From Beggiatoa alba B18LD (GTDB taxonomy: Bacteria > Pseudomonadota > Gammaproteobacteria > Beggiatoales > Beggiatoaceae), in assembly GCF_000245015.1 (NCBI RefSeq), contig NZ_JH600070.1:4180786-4244785 (forward strand): DNA of 64,000 nucleotides, written 5' to 3'. Below are positions 8,593 to 17,290 of the stretch, piece after piece. Both the position numbers and the translations under genes were made by a program. A model generated the notes under the pieces. The model ran no database searches, was not told the DNA's origin, and was given only the letters and a program-made list of their open reading frames with translations. Within the stretch, counting starts at the first letter, position 1. Each line of letters opens with the position of its first letter.

Positions 8593-8617
8593 AATGATAA
8601 TAATTCTCATTATCATT
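8593..8617 (-). promoter_or_regulatory. Fur box upstream of DUF2325 gene
   Basis: On the minus strand the site reads GATAATGAGAATTATTATC, matching the 19-bp E. coli Fur consensus GATAATGATAATCATTATC at 17 positions. It is 36 bases upstream of the DUF2325 start, a promoter-overlapping position. The fur gene itself is 2 kb away. Confidence 0.75.
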
Positions 8618-8711
8618 GTAAAGATAATATAATAAAATTCTCGTATTTTTTGCTAGACCGATAATTTATGCTGTTATAGCGGGATTGCATAACTTATTAA
8701 TTAATAGCTAA

Positions 8712-9269
8712 TTAAGTTGTTTTAAGCCATTGCTGAATCGTTGTAGGAAATATTGGGCTTGCTGGGTCATAGCCTAATAACTCCAATAAATAACCTGGTG
8801 CAATGCTGTCACGCCGTCCGCGAATAATTACTTTTACTCGTCCAAGCGCGACCGTTTTTCTATTCTGCCGAAAACATTGTTCTAAATATAAACACTGATT
8901 ATCCCAACATAATAAACGGGTTGATAACTCATAACGTTGTAAAAATTTGAGCGGGTGAAAATACTGCAAATTCACCGCAACAATTTTAAATTGCCAACGT
9001 TGACGACGAATAAGTGTGTGCAACCCCATCCGCGAAGCTAAATCGGTATAACCCAATTCCATCACGTTCATATAGCGACTATTGAGCATGTGGCTTCGCC
9101 AACTTATATCTGTTGGCAACACATGGAACTGCAACACAGATTCATCTAATGGTGTGAGAGACTCCCCACGCCAAGTTTTCAATAAAACCAATAAGCGACG
9201 GAAATACAAGTTCATAAACGCTACACCCGCCCAGCAAAAGATAAAACTTACCCCTAAAAGTACACTCAT
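8712..9269 (-). CDS. THEM6-like hotdog thioesterase
   Basis: A 185-residue protein with one N-terminal membrane segment (about 1-18) and a hotdog-fold domain of the 4HBT/acyl-CoA thioesterase group, THEM6-like. Visible family features are MLNSRYMNVMELGYTDLASR and the strand pattern around residues 95-150 (KIVAVNLQYFHPLKFLQRYE). In this branch the usual Asp of the HxDxxxH start appears to be Asn (LNSRYMNVME), as in other THEM6-type proteins, so activity is uncertain. It probably sits at the cytoplasmic face of the inner membrane. It is divergent from hemL. Confidence 0.7.
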   Translation of the reverse strand: MSVLLGVSFIFCWAGVAFMNLYFRRLLVLLKTWRGESLTPLDESVLQFHVLPTDISWRSHMLNSRYMNVMELGYTDLASRMGLHTLIRRQRWQFKIVAVNLQYFHPLKFLQRYELSTRLLCWDNQCLYLEQCFRQNRKTVALGRVKVIIRGRRDSIAPGYLLELLGYDPASPIFPTTIQQWLKTT

Positions 9270-9414
9270 TTATGTACTTTTTCAGTCTATACCAGTCTGA
9301 TAGTGGATTAAAATAGGGAAACTCGTGTTAATCGGTGTTAAATGACGATTTTCCTATAAATGTTTATCATAGCTAATTCACAATTTTGTTATCTGTTTGT
9401 TAAAAGGATGATTC

Positions 9415-10698
9415 ATGAGTACATCACAACAACTTTTTACTGACGCGCAACACGTTATTCCCGGTGGCGTTAATTCTCCTGTTCGGGCTTTCCGTGGCGT
9501 TGGTGGGATACCTATTTTTATCGAGCGTGCCTCTGGTGCATATCTTTATGATACTGAAGGGAAGAAATATATAGATTATGTTGGTTCGTGGGGGCCGATG
9601 GTTGCAGGACATGCGCATCCTGCGGTGATTAAAGCCGTTAAAGAAACAGCTGAAAAAGGCTTAAGTTTTGGTGCGCCGACACCGTTAGAAACGGTTATGG
9701 CAAAACGGATTTGTGAACTAATCCCCTCCATTGAAATGGTGCGTATGGTTAGTTCTGGCACAGAAGCGACGATGAGTGCGATTCGGCTTGCACGCGGTTA
9801 TACAGGGCGCGATAAAATCGTTAAATTCAGTGGTTGTTATCACGGACATGCGGATTCTTTACTGGTTAAAGCAGGTTCAGGTGTATTGACTTTAGGGCTT
9901 CCTAATAGTGCTGGTGTGCCTGCCGATTTAGCAAAACATACTATCACCGCAGACTATAACGACCTCGCCCAATTGACAGAAATTTTTAAACAATGGGGTA
10001 AGGAAATTGCTTGCATCATTGTTGAACCCATTGCAGGTAATATGAATTTTATTGCACCTGTTGCAGGCTTTTTACAAGGGTTGCGTCAACTTTGTGATGA
10101 ATACGGTAGCGTGTTGATTTTTGATGAAGTAATGACGGGATTTCGCGTTGCATTAGGTGGTGCGCAGGCTTATTACGGCATCAAGCCCGATTTAACCACT
10201 TTGGGTAAAGTTATTGGTGGCGGAATGCCAGTTGGTGCATTTGGGGGGAAACGTGAAATTATGCAATGTATCGCGCCATTAGGCTCGGTTTATCAAGCGG
10301 GTACTTTATCGGGTAATCCTGTGGCGATGGCGGCAGGGCTTGCAACACTCGATATTATTTCTGCACCTGATTTTTATACACAACTGACGGCAAAAACTGA
10401 AAAGTTAATGATGGGTTTAAAAGAACGTGCGGTTAAGGCAAAAATCCCTTTATTGACTAATCATGCGGGTGGGATGTTTGGCATTTTCTTTACAGAAGCA
10501 ATGCAAATTGAATCTTTTGCAGAGGTGAGTCGTTGCGATGTAGAACGCTTTAAACAGTTCTTTCATGGTATGTTACAAGCGGGTGTTTACCTTGCGCCTT
10601 CCGCATTTGAAGCGGGTTTTGTTTCTTCAGCGCATACGGACGCAGATATTGCAGAAACTGTGGAGATTGCAGAAAAGGTATTTGCAACATTATCATAA
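9415..10698 (+). CDS. hemL: Glutamate-1-semialdehyde 2,1-aminomutase
   Basis: PLP enzyme that converts glutamate-1-semialdehyde into 5-aminolevulinate in C5-pathway tetrapyrrole synthesis. At 427 residues it is the usual length. The PLP lysine is Lys265 in [13 protein letters not shown], the same number as in E. coli. Other family blocks are [13 protein letters not shown] near the start and [21 protein letters not shown] precedes the ATG by seven bases. The stop TAA (10696-10698) is also the first three bases of a family-A repeat (TAATCTGAGTTTGGCGAG), so the repeat supplies the stop codon. Confidence 0.97.
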   Translation: MSTSQQLFTDAQHVIPGGVNSPVRAFRGVGGIPIFIERASGAYLYDTEGKKYIDYVGSWGPMVAGHAHPAVIKAVKETAEKGLSFGAPTPLETVMAKRICELIPSIEMVRMVSSGTEATMSAIRLARGYTGRDKIVKFSGCYHGHADSLLVKAGSGVLTLGLPNSAGVPADLAKHTITADYNDLAQLTEIFKQWGKEIACIIVEPIAGNMNFIAPVAGFLQGLRQLCDEYGSVLIFDEVMTGFRVALGGAQAYYGIKPDLTTLGKVIGGGMPVGAFGGKREIMQCIAPLGSVYQAGTLSGNPVAMAAGLATLDIISAPDFYTQLTAKTEKLMMGLKERAVKAKIPLLTNHAGGMFGIFFTEAMQIESFAEVSRCDVERFKQFFHGMLQAGVYLAPSAFEAGFVSSAHTDADIAETVEIAEKVFATLS

Positions 10699-10938
10699 TC
10701 TGAGTTTGGCGAGATTTATAAAATAAAACAGAGACCTGCTAGGTTTTCAAAACCTAGCAGGTCTTTTTTTGTCTGAATCAGAATTCACAGAATTTTCAGA
10801 ATTAGCAGAATTAAAAAGCATGATTCACCTTAATGTTTTGGTTTAAGGGGTTTAAATTCTGTTAATTCTGAAAATTCTGTGAATTCTGATTCAGACAAGC
10901 TGTTGTCTTTTCAAAAGAAACTCGCCGAACTCAGGTTA
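10696..10938. repeat. Family-A palindromic repeat, copy A2
   Basis: Complete 243-bp copy, TAATCTGAGTTTGGCGAG on the left and CTCGCCGAACTCAGGTTA on the right. The order is left end, GACCTGCTAGG hairpin with seven T residues, CAGAATTNN units, a spacer (AAAAAGCATGATTCACC), mirrored units, GACAAGCTGTTGTC, right end. The hairpin would terminate hemL transcription. It is the best reference copy in the window. Confidence 0.88.
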
Positions 10939-10978
10939 ACATAAATTAAGACGGACATTGTCCGTCTTATTGACATAC

Positions 10979-12130
10979 TTATAGCACGCCACGAATTTTC
11001 ACTAATTCCTTCAGCAAGCCTTCTAATCCGCCGTAAACAGAAATATTGCCGACTTTTTCGGTAACTTTTTCCAGCGTTTCCAGTTCTTTTAAACGTAACG
11101 CGGTGGGATTATCTTCCATCACTTTTGCCGTATTCAGCAGGGAGCGCGTCGCGGCGGTTTCTTCACGGCGACGGATTAAATTTGCTTGGGCAACTTTTTC
11201 CGCTTCGACCACTTTGCTTAAAATGGTTTTCATATCGCCGGGGAGAATAATATCTTTTACCCCAACACTGTGTACGACAATGCCTAAATCTGTTGTTTTC
11301 GTTTGAATATGTGCGAAAACTTGTTCATCAATCACGGTTTTATTTTCTAGCAATTCATCCAACGTCCGTGTACCAACCACTGCCCGCAAGCCGAATTGTA
11401 GTTCTTTGTAGATAAACTCAATCGGTTTAGATAGAGCAAGGCTGAGTTTTAAAAAGTCGGTAATTTGATAGCTAGCCGATAAGTTTATCCGCAATGTCAC
11501 CTTGTCTTTTGTCAGGATTTCTTGTCCTGCTATTTCAGTTTCTTGTAAACGGGTATCGATGACATCGACAGCAATTCGGCGGTTAAATGTCCAATAGGCA
11601 TATAAACCCGCATTGAGCAATTTTAAGCGTTGTCCGTCCACGGTTAAAACACCGACGTGGTATTCAGGCACAATGGGGCTATAGATTGCGGTGCTAACGC
11701 GGGAAGATAAAGGCGCGTTTTTAGCGTAAACCAGCATTGCCGCTTTTTCTTTGGGGATTTCATAATTTTCGCTGATGTCGATAATTTCAGCTTCTACAGT
11801 GACAAAACCTTTCCAATATAGTTGTCTTGCTGTCGGGTAAAGAATATCGGTAATAACGCCATTTTTGCGAATCAGGGCAACTTGATGATTGTTAAGTTCT
11901 ACCTTGACGCAATATTTTTGCATTTCCTCTGCATATTTGGTCAGGAAAAAGTCAATCATTGCGTGGTCAAATTCTGGTTTGGCAAGGTTGCAGACTTCAA
12001 CAGTTACTTTTTTAAATGGGTCAAGGTATTTATAAGTGCCTGCTTCTAAAAAGCCTTGAAAGTCACCGTCTTTAAACAGTAAACCCCGTTCATTTTTACG
12101 CACGACAAACTTACGCCATAACGTCATCAT
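10979..12130 (-). CDS. Slipin/stomatin-family SPFH protein
   Basis: The 383-residue protein has the SPFH (band 7) architecture of bacterial slipins: an N-terminal beta-rich segment without an obvious membrane helix, an SPFH domain at about residues 130-310 (with VDVIDTRLQETEIAG and SASYQITDFLKLSLAL), and a C-terminal helical, coiled-coil-prone region rich in Glu/Lys (KVVEAEKVAQANLIRRREE). Such proteins organise membrane microdomains and often pair with NfeD proteases, but no nfeD is adjacent. The gene lies downstream of two tRNA-like genes. Confidence 0.85.
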   Translation of the reverse strand: MMTLWRKFVVRKNERGLLFKDGDFQGFLEAGTYKYLDPFKKVTVEVCNLAKPEFDHAMIDFFLTKYAEEMQKYCVKVELNNHQVALIRKNGVITDILYPTARQLYWKGFVTVEAEIIDISENYEIPKEKAAMLVYAKNAPLSSRVSTAIYSPIVPEYHVGVLTVDGQRLKLLNAGLYAYWTFNRRIAVDVIDTRLQETEIAGQEILTKDKVTLRINLSASYQITDFLKLSLALSKPIEFIYKELQFGLRAVVGTRTLDELLENKTVIDEQVFAHIQTKTTDLGIVVHSVGVKDIILPGDMKTILSKVVEAEKVAQANLIRRREETAATRSLLNTAKVMEDNPTALRLKELETLEKVTEKVGNISVYGGLEGLLKELVKIRGVL

Positions 12131-12245
12131 GACTATTCCTCTATTTGATTCTCAATGGCAGGATTTGCAATAAATAATGTGACTGCTCCACCCCACATGT
12201 GGGCGTTGGTGTAGGGATGCGATTATCTAACGACCGTTTTATTGC

Positions 12246-12290
12246 CCGTCTGCTAAGGTGTCAACACCGCCACAGCGTTACATAAGACGG
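12246..12290 (-). ncRNA. Candidate structured RNA: stem with inner hairpin
   Basis: CCGTCT at 12246-12251 pairs with AGACGG at 12285-12290, and inside it GGTG-TCAA-CACC forms a perfect 4-bp tetraloop hairpin at 12257-12268. It lies downstream of the tRNA-like genes in their direction. No known RNA family is recognised. Confidence 0.3.
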
Positions 12291-12340
12291 AGGAAAAATA
12301 ACGGCATGTCCTCTCTTGCCCAACGCGCAAAACCTGCGCA

Positions 12341-12396
12341 GGCTGTTAAACAATCTGTTGCTAACCGAGCCAGCAGACTGTTTAACGGGAACAGCC
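12341..12396 (-). ncRNA. Candidate structured RNA: nested hairpin
   Basis: GGCTGTT at 12341-12347 pairs with AACAGCC at 12390-12396, and the inner TTAAACA (12346-12352) pairs with TGTTTAA (12379-12385), with further matches toward the loop. It lies just 17 bases from the tRNA-Gly-like gene. It may be part of a processed tRNA-ncRNA transcript; this is inference from pairing alone. Confidence 0.3.
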
Positions 12397-12412
12397 ACGG
12401 GTACGACGCGAT

Positions 12413-12486
12413 AGTTTAGGGTAGGATTCGAACCTACTACAGGTTGATTGGAAGTCAACTGCTCTACCAGAATGAGCTACCTAGAA
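12413..12486 (-). tRNA. tRNA-Gly(UCC)-like gene, possibly degenerate
   Basis: D arm, anticodon arm and T arm fold normally. The anticodon loop CTTCCAA gives UCC, identical to the bacterial tRNA-Gly(UCC) loop, and the discriminator base is U as in glycine tRNAs. The acceptor stem has two mismatches in seven pairs (positions 1 and 3), and no CCA is encoded, unlike the tRNA-Thr at 55849. It may be a decayed copy or need editing. Confidence 0.6.
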
Positions 12487-12490
12487 AAGG

Positions 12491-12566
12491 TGGAGTCCAA
12501 TGCAGGAGTTGAACCTGCTACCTTAATTACCCAGTAATTACGCTCTAACCTGTGAGCTAATTGGAC
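12491..12566 (-). tRNA. tRNA-like gene, anticodon read as UGG (Pro?), unusual C33
   Basis: The acceptor stem GTCCAAT/ATTGGAC pairs at all seven positions, CCA is encoded, and the D and T arms are normal. The anticodon stem TAATT/AATTA encloses ACTGGGT, so residue 33 is C where U is nearly invariant, and the discriminator is U rather than A. If read at the standard position the anticodon is UGG (proline). Four bases separate it from the next tRNA-like gene. Identity is uncertain. Confidence 0.55.
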
Positions 12567-12832
12567 GGGATAGACAAACTTGTCATTGGTACACACCGCT
12601 TCAATTTGCAGAGGCAGTGCGCCAGATGGGCACACAGAACCCAGTCCGCTGAATGATAGACTTGCAATATCCGCTTTATAGTGTGCATGAAAATTAAATT
12701 GAATGCTATGAGGGAATTAACTCATCAAGAAAATAGGTTAAGTGAATATCAGTTAAATTAATTTGCTATAGTGCAGTAGAGAAGAAAAATAACATTATTA
12801 TAAATGATTTATTATTAAGAGGTTACGCTATC

Positions 12833-13945
12833 ATGATTCGTCCTGCTCATTTAGACGATATTGAAGCTTTGTTAGTGATTGAGAATCTTTGTTTTAATAC
12901 TAATCGGTTATCACGTCGTAATTTTCGGTATTTACTCAGTAAGGCGCACGCCCATACGATTGTTGATGAAGAGGCGGGCGCGATTCGGGGTTATACCATG
13001 CTGCTATTAAGTCATGGTACGTCTATGGCGCGTTTATATTCCTTAGCGGTACATCCTGATTATCGTCAGCAGGGTGTTGCTCAGGTGTTATTAACGGCTG
13101 CTGAGGACATTGCTTTGTCACATGAGTGTGTATCATTACGTTTAGAAACACGTGGCGATAATATGGCGATGCAGCATTTAGTCAAGAAAAATGAGTATAA
13201 GTATTTTGAAGAAGTTTCTGATTATTATGAAGACCATATGCTAGCTTTACGGTTTGAAAAGTTTTTAGCTCCGCATTTGGCGCGGGAAATGGTCAGCGTC
13301 CCCTTTTATCAACAGACGCTTGAGTTTACCTGTGGACCTTCCGCGCTCATGATGGCAATGAGCGCGTTAGATAAGAATTTAGAGTTAAATCGGCGTTTAG
13401 AATTGCGTATTTGGCGCGAGGCAACCACGATTTTTATGACTTCTGGGCATGGTGGCTGTGGTCCTTATGGACTAGCATTATCAGCCTATCATCGCGGTTA
13501 TGAGGTTGAAATTTATGTCAGTGATAAAACAGCAACTGAAACAATGTTTATCGATTCAGTACGTAATCCTGAGAAAAAAGCCGTATTACGCTTGGTTGAA
13601 GAAGATTTTTTAGAAGAAATTCGCCGTTCATCGATTAACTTAGTTTATAGCAATATTAATGTTGCTGGGATTAAAGCAAAGTTTGATGCGGGTGCAATTC
13701 CTTTAGTATTAATTAGTTCTTATCGTATTTATCGAGAGAAATTTCCGCATTGGGTTGTTATCACAGGGTTTGATGATACTTATATTTATGTGCATGACCC
13801 TTTAGTGGATAGTGGCGCAGATGAAAGTGAAATGGACTCGATTAATATGCCAATTTTACGCAAAGATTTTGACCGTATGGCACGTTATGGAAAATCGGCA
13901 CAAAAAGCGGTTTTATTTTTAAAAAAACGTGCAAATCCTGTTTAA
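12833..13945 (+). CDS. GNAT acetyltransferase fused to C39-like peptidase
   Basis: The 370-residue protein joins two domains. Residues 1-145 are a RimI-like GNAT N-acetyltransferase, with the acetyl-CoA loop YRQQGVAQVLL and ARLYSLAVHPDY. Residues 150-370 are a C39-type papain-like peptidase: the nucleophile is Cys167 in EFTCGPSALMMAM, with His306 in FPHWVVITGF and Asp322 in VHDP as the likely remaining catalytic residues. C39 enzymes cleave leader peptides after double-Gly motifs, but this one lacks the ABC transporter. The gene is followed 244 bases later by a RimK-like ligase, a pairing known from other proteobacteria, suggesting a peptide-modification pathway. The natural substrate is unknown. 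AGAGG lies ten bases before the ATG. Confidence 0.85.
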   Translation: MIRPAHLDDIEALLVIENLCFNTNRLSRRNFRYLLSKAHAHTIVDEEAGAIRGYTMLLLSHGTSMARLYSLAVHPDYRQQGVAQVLLTAAEDIALSHECVSLRLETRGDNMAMQHLVKKNEYKYFEEVSDYYEDHMLALRFEKFLAPHLAREMVSVPFYQQTLEFTCGPSALMMAMSALDKNLELNRRLELRIWREATTIFMTSGHGGCGPYGLALSAYHRGYEVEIYVSDKTATETMFIDSVRNPEKKAVLRLVEEDFLEEIRRSSINLVYSNINVAGIKAKFDAGAIPLVLISSYRIYREKFPHWVVITGFDDTYIYVHDPLVDSGADESEMDSINMPILRKDFDRMARYGKSAQKAVLFLKKRANPV

Positions 13946-14189
13946 ATAATTAGGTCGTACTAAACAAGTCAGGTTTTAAATGCACAAATCCTGATGCAGA
14001 CAATCATGTTTTAAATTCAGTCCACCCTGATTTAGATAGTTTTTTTCAACAGTCGCCTATGAAAAACAGGGTTTAACAAGAACTAACAAAAGTTTAATCT
14101 GTGAACAAATGTTTTTTCATAGCGACTTCACATACATCTTCTTATTATTTTATTCTCCATATTAGACCGTCTTGAGGTAAACAATTAAT

Positions 14190-15659
14190 ATGCCCCCCCA
14201 CCTTGTGGTTGTTGAAAATACAGCCGACTGGCAAGCGTCTTTTCCAAGTATGCAAGTAGTGACTGTAAAAGACTATATTTCACAACCTTACTACTTTTCT
14301 TTAAAAAACGTCCGCGTTATCAATCTCTGCCGTAGTTACCGTTATTTAAGTCGCGGTTATTACTGCTCATTGCTTGCTGAAGCACGCCGTCATAAAGTCA
14401 TCCCAAGCGTGCGCACCCTACGCGATTTAAGCAGTAAAGCTATTTACAGCTTAGATACAGACAGCCTTGATGATTTACTACATAAAATTTTAGGAAAACA
14501 TGAAGGTAATAACCCAACAGTTTTAGAGACTTATATCTTATTCGGTTTTTGTGATAAGCCTGAACTGAAAAAAATTGCACGCCAAATCTTTGCAACGTTC
14601 AGTTGTCCTTTGATGAAAGTAGAATTCAACTACTCAGGTTCGTGGCATATTTCATCGATTAAACCGCTTCATCTCAACGCCCTGTCAGAAGAACAATATC
14701 CATTATTTATTGAAGCCTTACAAACTTACACCCGCAATCTTTCTACCCCCGAAAAAAACAAACAAGTCACCCGCTATGATTTAGCTATTCTTTACGACCC
14801 CAACGAAAAGCTTCCCCCTTCCGATGCCGAAACCCTAGAGAAATTCATCACGATAGGCAGCGAACTAGGCATTGACGTTGATTTGATTAAAAAGAAAGAT
14901 TATGCCCGCCTAGCAGAATATGACGCGCTTTTTATCCGTGAAACGACCAATATTGATCATCATACCTATCGATTTGCTAAAAAAGCAGAAAGTGAAGGCA
15001 TGGTCGTGATTGATGACCCTGATTCTATTTTGCGCTGTACGAATAAGGTCTATTTGGCTGAACTATTAAAAGCCAATAACATTCCAACGCCAAAAACCTT
15101 TATTTTACATCGGGATAATTTGCACTTATTAGAACGTGAAATTGCTTATCCCATTGTTTTAAAAATTCCTGATGGCTCATTTTCTCGCGGTGTTTTTAAA
15201 GCGGAAACGCCTGAAGCCCTATTAGAAATGACCAATCGATTATTTAAAGAATCCGATATCTTATTAGCACAAGAATATCTATATACCGCTTTTGATTGGC
15301 GAATAGGAATATTAAACCGCAAAGCGATTTTTGCTTGTCAATATTTTATGTCAGAAGCGCACTGGCAAATCGTGAAACACAGTTCTAACGGTGAATTTGA
15401 TTATGGAACATTCCGCACATTTGAGGTTGAAGATACCCCCAAAAAGGTAATTAAAACCGCTGTTAAAGCCGCTAGCCAAATCGGTGATGGATTCTATGGA
15501 GTGGATTTAAAACAGACTGATAAAGGCGTTGTTGTTATTGAAATTAATGACAATCCCAACTTGGATGAAGGCGTAGAAAATGCTGTGATTAAAGATAAAA
15601 TTTATCATATCATTTTAAAAGAATTTATTCGGCGTATCCGCAAAAAACAACAACGTTAA
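14190..15659 (+). CDS. RimK-like ATP-grasp ligase with N-terminal RLAN domain
   Basis: The 489-residue protein is the long RimK-family type. Residues 1-190 match the RLAN domain that precedes the ligase in this subfamily, and residues about 200-489 are the RimK/ATP-grasp module. ATP-grasp landmarks are KVYLAELLKANNIPTPKT, the Lys in YPIVLKIPDGSFSRGV, and the metal-binding EINDNPNLDEG (Glu451, Asn453, Asn455). The family forms amide bonds between a carboxylate and an amine using ATP. Together with the upstream GNAT-C39 gene it may modify a ribosomal or peptide substrate. It is not classical RimK, which is about 300 residues. Confidence 0.85.
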   Translation: MPPHLVVVENTADWQASFPSMQVVTVKDYISQPYYFSLKNVRVINLCRSYRYLSRGYYCSLLAEARRHKVIPSVRTLRDLSSKAIYSLDTDSLDDLLHKILGKHEGNNPTVLETYILFGFCDKPELKKIARQIFATFSCPLMKVEFNYSGSWHISSIKPLHLNALSEEQYPLFIEALQTYTRNLSTPEKNKQVTRYDLAILYDPNEKLPPSDAETLEKFITIGSELGIDVDLIKKKDYARLAEYDALFIRETTNIDHHTYRFAKKAESEGMVVIDDPDSILRCTNKVYLAELLKANNIPTPKTFILHRDNLHLLEREIAYPIVLKIPDGSFSRGVFKAETPEALLEMTNRLFKESDILLAQEYLYTAFDWRIGILNRKAIFACQYFMSEAHWQIVKHSSNGEFDYGTFRTFEVEDTPKKVIKTAVKAASQIGDGFYGVDLKQTDKGVVVIEINDNPNLDEGVENAVIKDKIYHIILKEFIRRIRKKQQR

Positions 15660-15745
15660 TCTTCTACTTACCCGCTTTTATAAGACATTCTATTGATAAA
15701 GATAGAACTGGCACACTATTTTTAATACAGTTGCTGTCAGTTTTA

Positions 15746-15815
15746 TAGCAAACGTATTATAAAACGACATGAAGGACTGGCAGTCCTGTGAGGACTGCCA
15801 GTCCTAGATTTAAAT
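15746..15815. mobile_element. Partial family-B element, copy B2
   Basis: Begins TAGCAAACGTATTATAAAACG and carries two copies of the AGGACTG(G/C)CAGTCCT palindrome. It stops after GATTTAAAT, exactly where a family-A end begins, so the distal terminus is missing. The same break point recurs in copy B5 near 29813. Confidence 0.7.
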
Positions 15816-16238
15816 TAACCTGAGTTCGGCGAGTTTCTTTTAAAAAGACAACAGCTTGTCTGAATCAGAATTCACAGAATTTTCAGAATTAGCAGAATTA
15901 AAAAGCGTCATTCACCTGACTTTTTGGTTTGAGGGTTTTAAATCCTATTAACCCTGCTAATCCTGATTCAGACAAGGTTTTAATCTTGTCTGGTGAATCC
16001 CGATGAAAAAAAGAGAATAATCTCTGCCAGTCCTTCAAACCTTTTCGCGTGTTCCGACAGACCTGCTAGGTTTTTAAAAACTTAGCAGGTCTTTTTTTGT
16101 CTGAATCAGAATTTTCAGAATTAGCAGAATTAAAAAGCGTCATTCACCTGACTTTTTGGTTTTAGGGTTTTAAATCCTATTAACCCTGCTAATCCTGATT
16201 CAGACGGGCTTTAAAAGAAACTCGCAGAACTTAGGTTA
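15816..16238. repeat. Composite family-A repeat, copy A3
   Basis: A 423-bp copy with the standard left end TAACCTGAGTTCGGCGAG and right end CTCGCAGAACTTAGGTTA. It contains two sets of CAGAATTNN units and mirrored arms, a hairpin with T-run at about 16062-16099, and a module ATCTCTGCCAGTCCTTC also present, inverted, in copy A6. The last three bases (16236-16238) are the stop codon of the pfkB gene on the minus strand. Confidence 0.85.
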
Positions 16239-17174
16239 AATAATCAATGCATAACCAAAGCTCTTTTTAAAGCGGGTTTTAAAAATTTCATTGGTAAAGG
16301 TATGATTTTGTGCGCCATGATGTTCAACTTTAATCGCCCATAAAAGCGTCGCAATTCTGCCTGTTGTTTCCCAATCAGCTTCTTTTGATAACCCGTATAA
16401 AACCCCAGCACAAAAAGCATCACGACAGGCATTAATATCATTCATGGCACGGACAGGCGGATGCGGAATTTGATAACGCGCCCCTTCTGCAAAAACCGTC
16501 GCGCCATTCGCACCTTGCATAATGATTAACGCATCTACCCGCTGCGCAATTTGTTGAGGATTAAGCCCTGTTTGTTGCTCCATGTACTTGCATTCTTTTT
16601 CATCAACCAATATCCAAGCCGCTTGTTCGATAAATTTAAGTAAATCATCGCCATCAAATTCAAAAATATAATGAGCAGGATCGAAAATAAAGGGCGTATT
16701 AGCTTCTGTATATTGCAGGGCATGAATGCGCATTGCATCAATGTTGTCTAGGGAAATCGTACCCAGTTTGACATCTTTGGCTTTAGAAATACGGTTAGTA
16801 TTAGAAAACGTCATTGCTCCTGGATGAAAGGCAGTAATGCGGTTGTCATCCATATCAAGGCTGATAAAGCGTTGTGCCGTATAACTATGGTCAACCGCAG
16901 TAATACAATCACGGGGAATATTTAAGTGCTCTAACCGCTCGGCATAAGGGGCAAAATCAGTCCCTACCGTTGCCATGGGCAAAGGGCTTCCCCCTAGTAA
17001 CTTCAGGTTATAGGCAATATTACCCGCACAGCCACTGAATTCGCGACGTAAATCAGGCAGGGTAAAGTGTGCGTCCAGCGTCTGCATGTTATCCAGCAAG
17101 ATGTGATGTTTAAACTTTTCGTTAAATACCATCACGGTGTCATACGCAAAAAAACCGCAAATTAGCGCGTTCAT
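16236..17174 (-). CDS. PfkB-family kinase paralogue, active-site motif degraded
   Basis: A 312-residue PfkB (ribokinase/adenosine kinase-like) protein, colinear with its upstream neighbour at 17291-18229. The substrate-side block FSGCAGNIAYNLKLLGG is kept. The C-terminal PfkB signature, normally DxxGxGD, reads NDINACRDAF: both glycines of the anion hole are lost (ACRD at 249-252 where the paralogue has GCGD), although Asp252 remains. It may be a pseudokinase or have a changed substrate. AGGAAG precedes the ATG. Its TAA stop is formed by the end of repeat A3. A hairpin at 17239 separates it from the upstream copy. Confidence 0.85.
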   Translation of the reverse strand: MNALICGFFAYDTVMVFNEKFKHHILLDNMQTLDAHFTLPDLRREFSGCAGNIAYNLKLLGGSPLPMATVGTDFAPYAERLEHLNIPRDCITAVDHSYTAQRFISLDMDDNRITAFHPGAMTFSNTNRISKAKDVKLGTISLDNIDAMRIHALQYTEANTPFIFDPAHYIFEFDGDDLLKFIEQAAWILVDEKECKYMEQQTGLNPQQIAQRVDALIIMQGANGATVFAEGARYQIPHPPVRAMNDINACRDAFCAGVLYGLSKEADWETTGRIATLLWAIKVEHHGAQNHTFTNEIFKTRFKKSFGYALII

Positions 17175-17238
17175 GCAAACTCTTCCTAAATTTAAGCAGT
17201 AAAATCAGGTTATTTTTAAAATATTGTTTATTAAAGAA

Positions 17239-17263
17239 GGCGCGATAAAGGTCTTTACGCGCC
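17239..17263 (-). terminator. Intergenic hairpin between the two pfkB genes
   Basis: GGCGCG at 17239-17244 pairs with CGCGCC at 17258-17263, extended inside by TAAAG/CTTTA. On the minus strand it is followed by TTCTTTAA, a weak T-run. It may attenuate transcription between the intact kinase and the downstream altered copy. Confidence 0.5.
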
Positions 17264-17290
17264 CCTTTTCTACAAGAAATAACCCATTAT

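Larger units (their letters stand above)
12131..12832. other. 700-bp non-coding region with tRNA-like genes and hairpins
   Basis: No protein gene. From right to left on the minus strand it holds a tRNA-like gene (12491-12566), a second one (12413-12486), a nested hairpin (12341-12396) and another stem (12246-12290). A 13-base match to the 5' end of initiator tRNA (TGGGGTGGAGCAG, minus strand near 12187-12199) may be a fragment. G+C is visibly higher than in flanking spacers. Confidence 0.6.

Noticed and set aside
11046..12458. Coding frames opposite the slipin gene and across the tRNA-like genes
   Set aside because: The 12261-12458 frame reads a tRNA T-arm (typical of false frames over tRNAs), and the others shadow the slipin frame.
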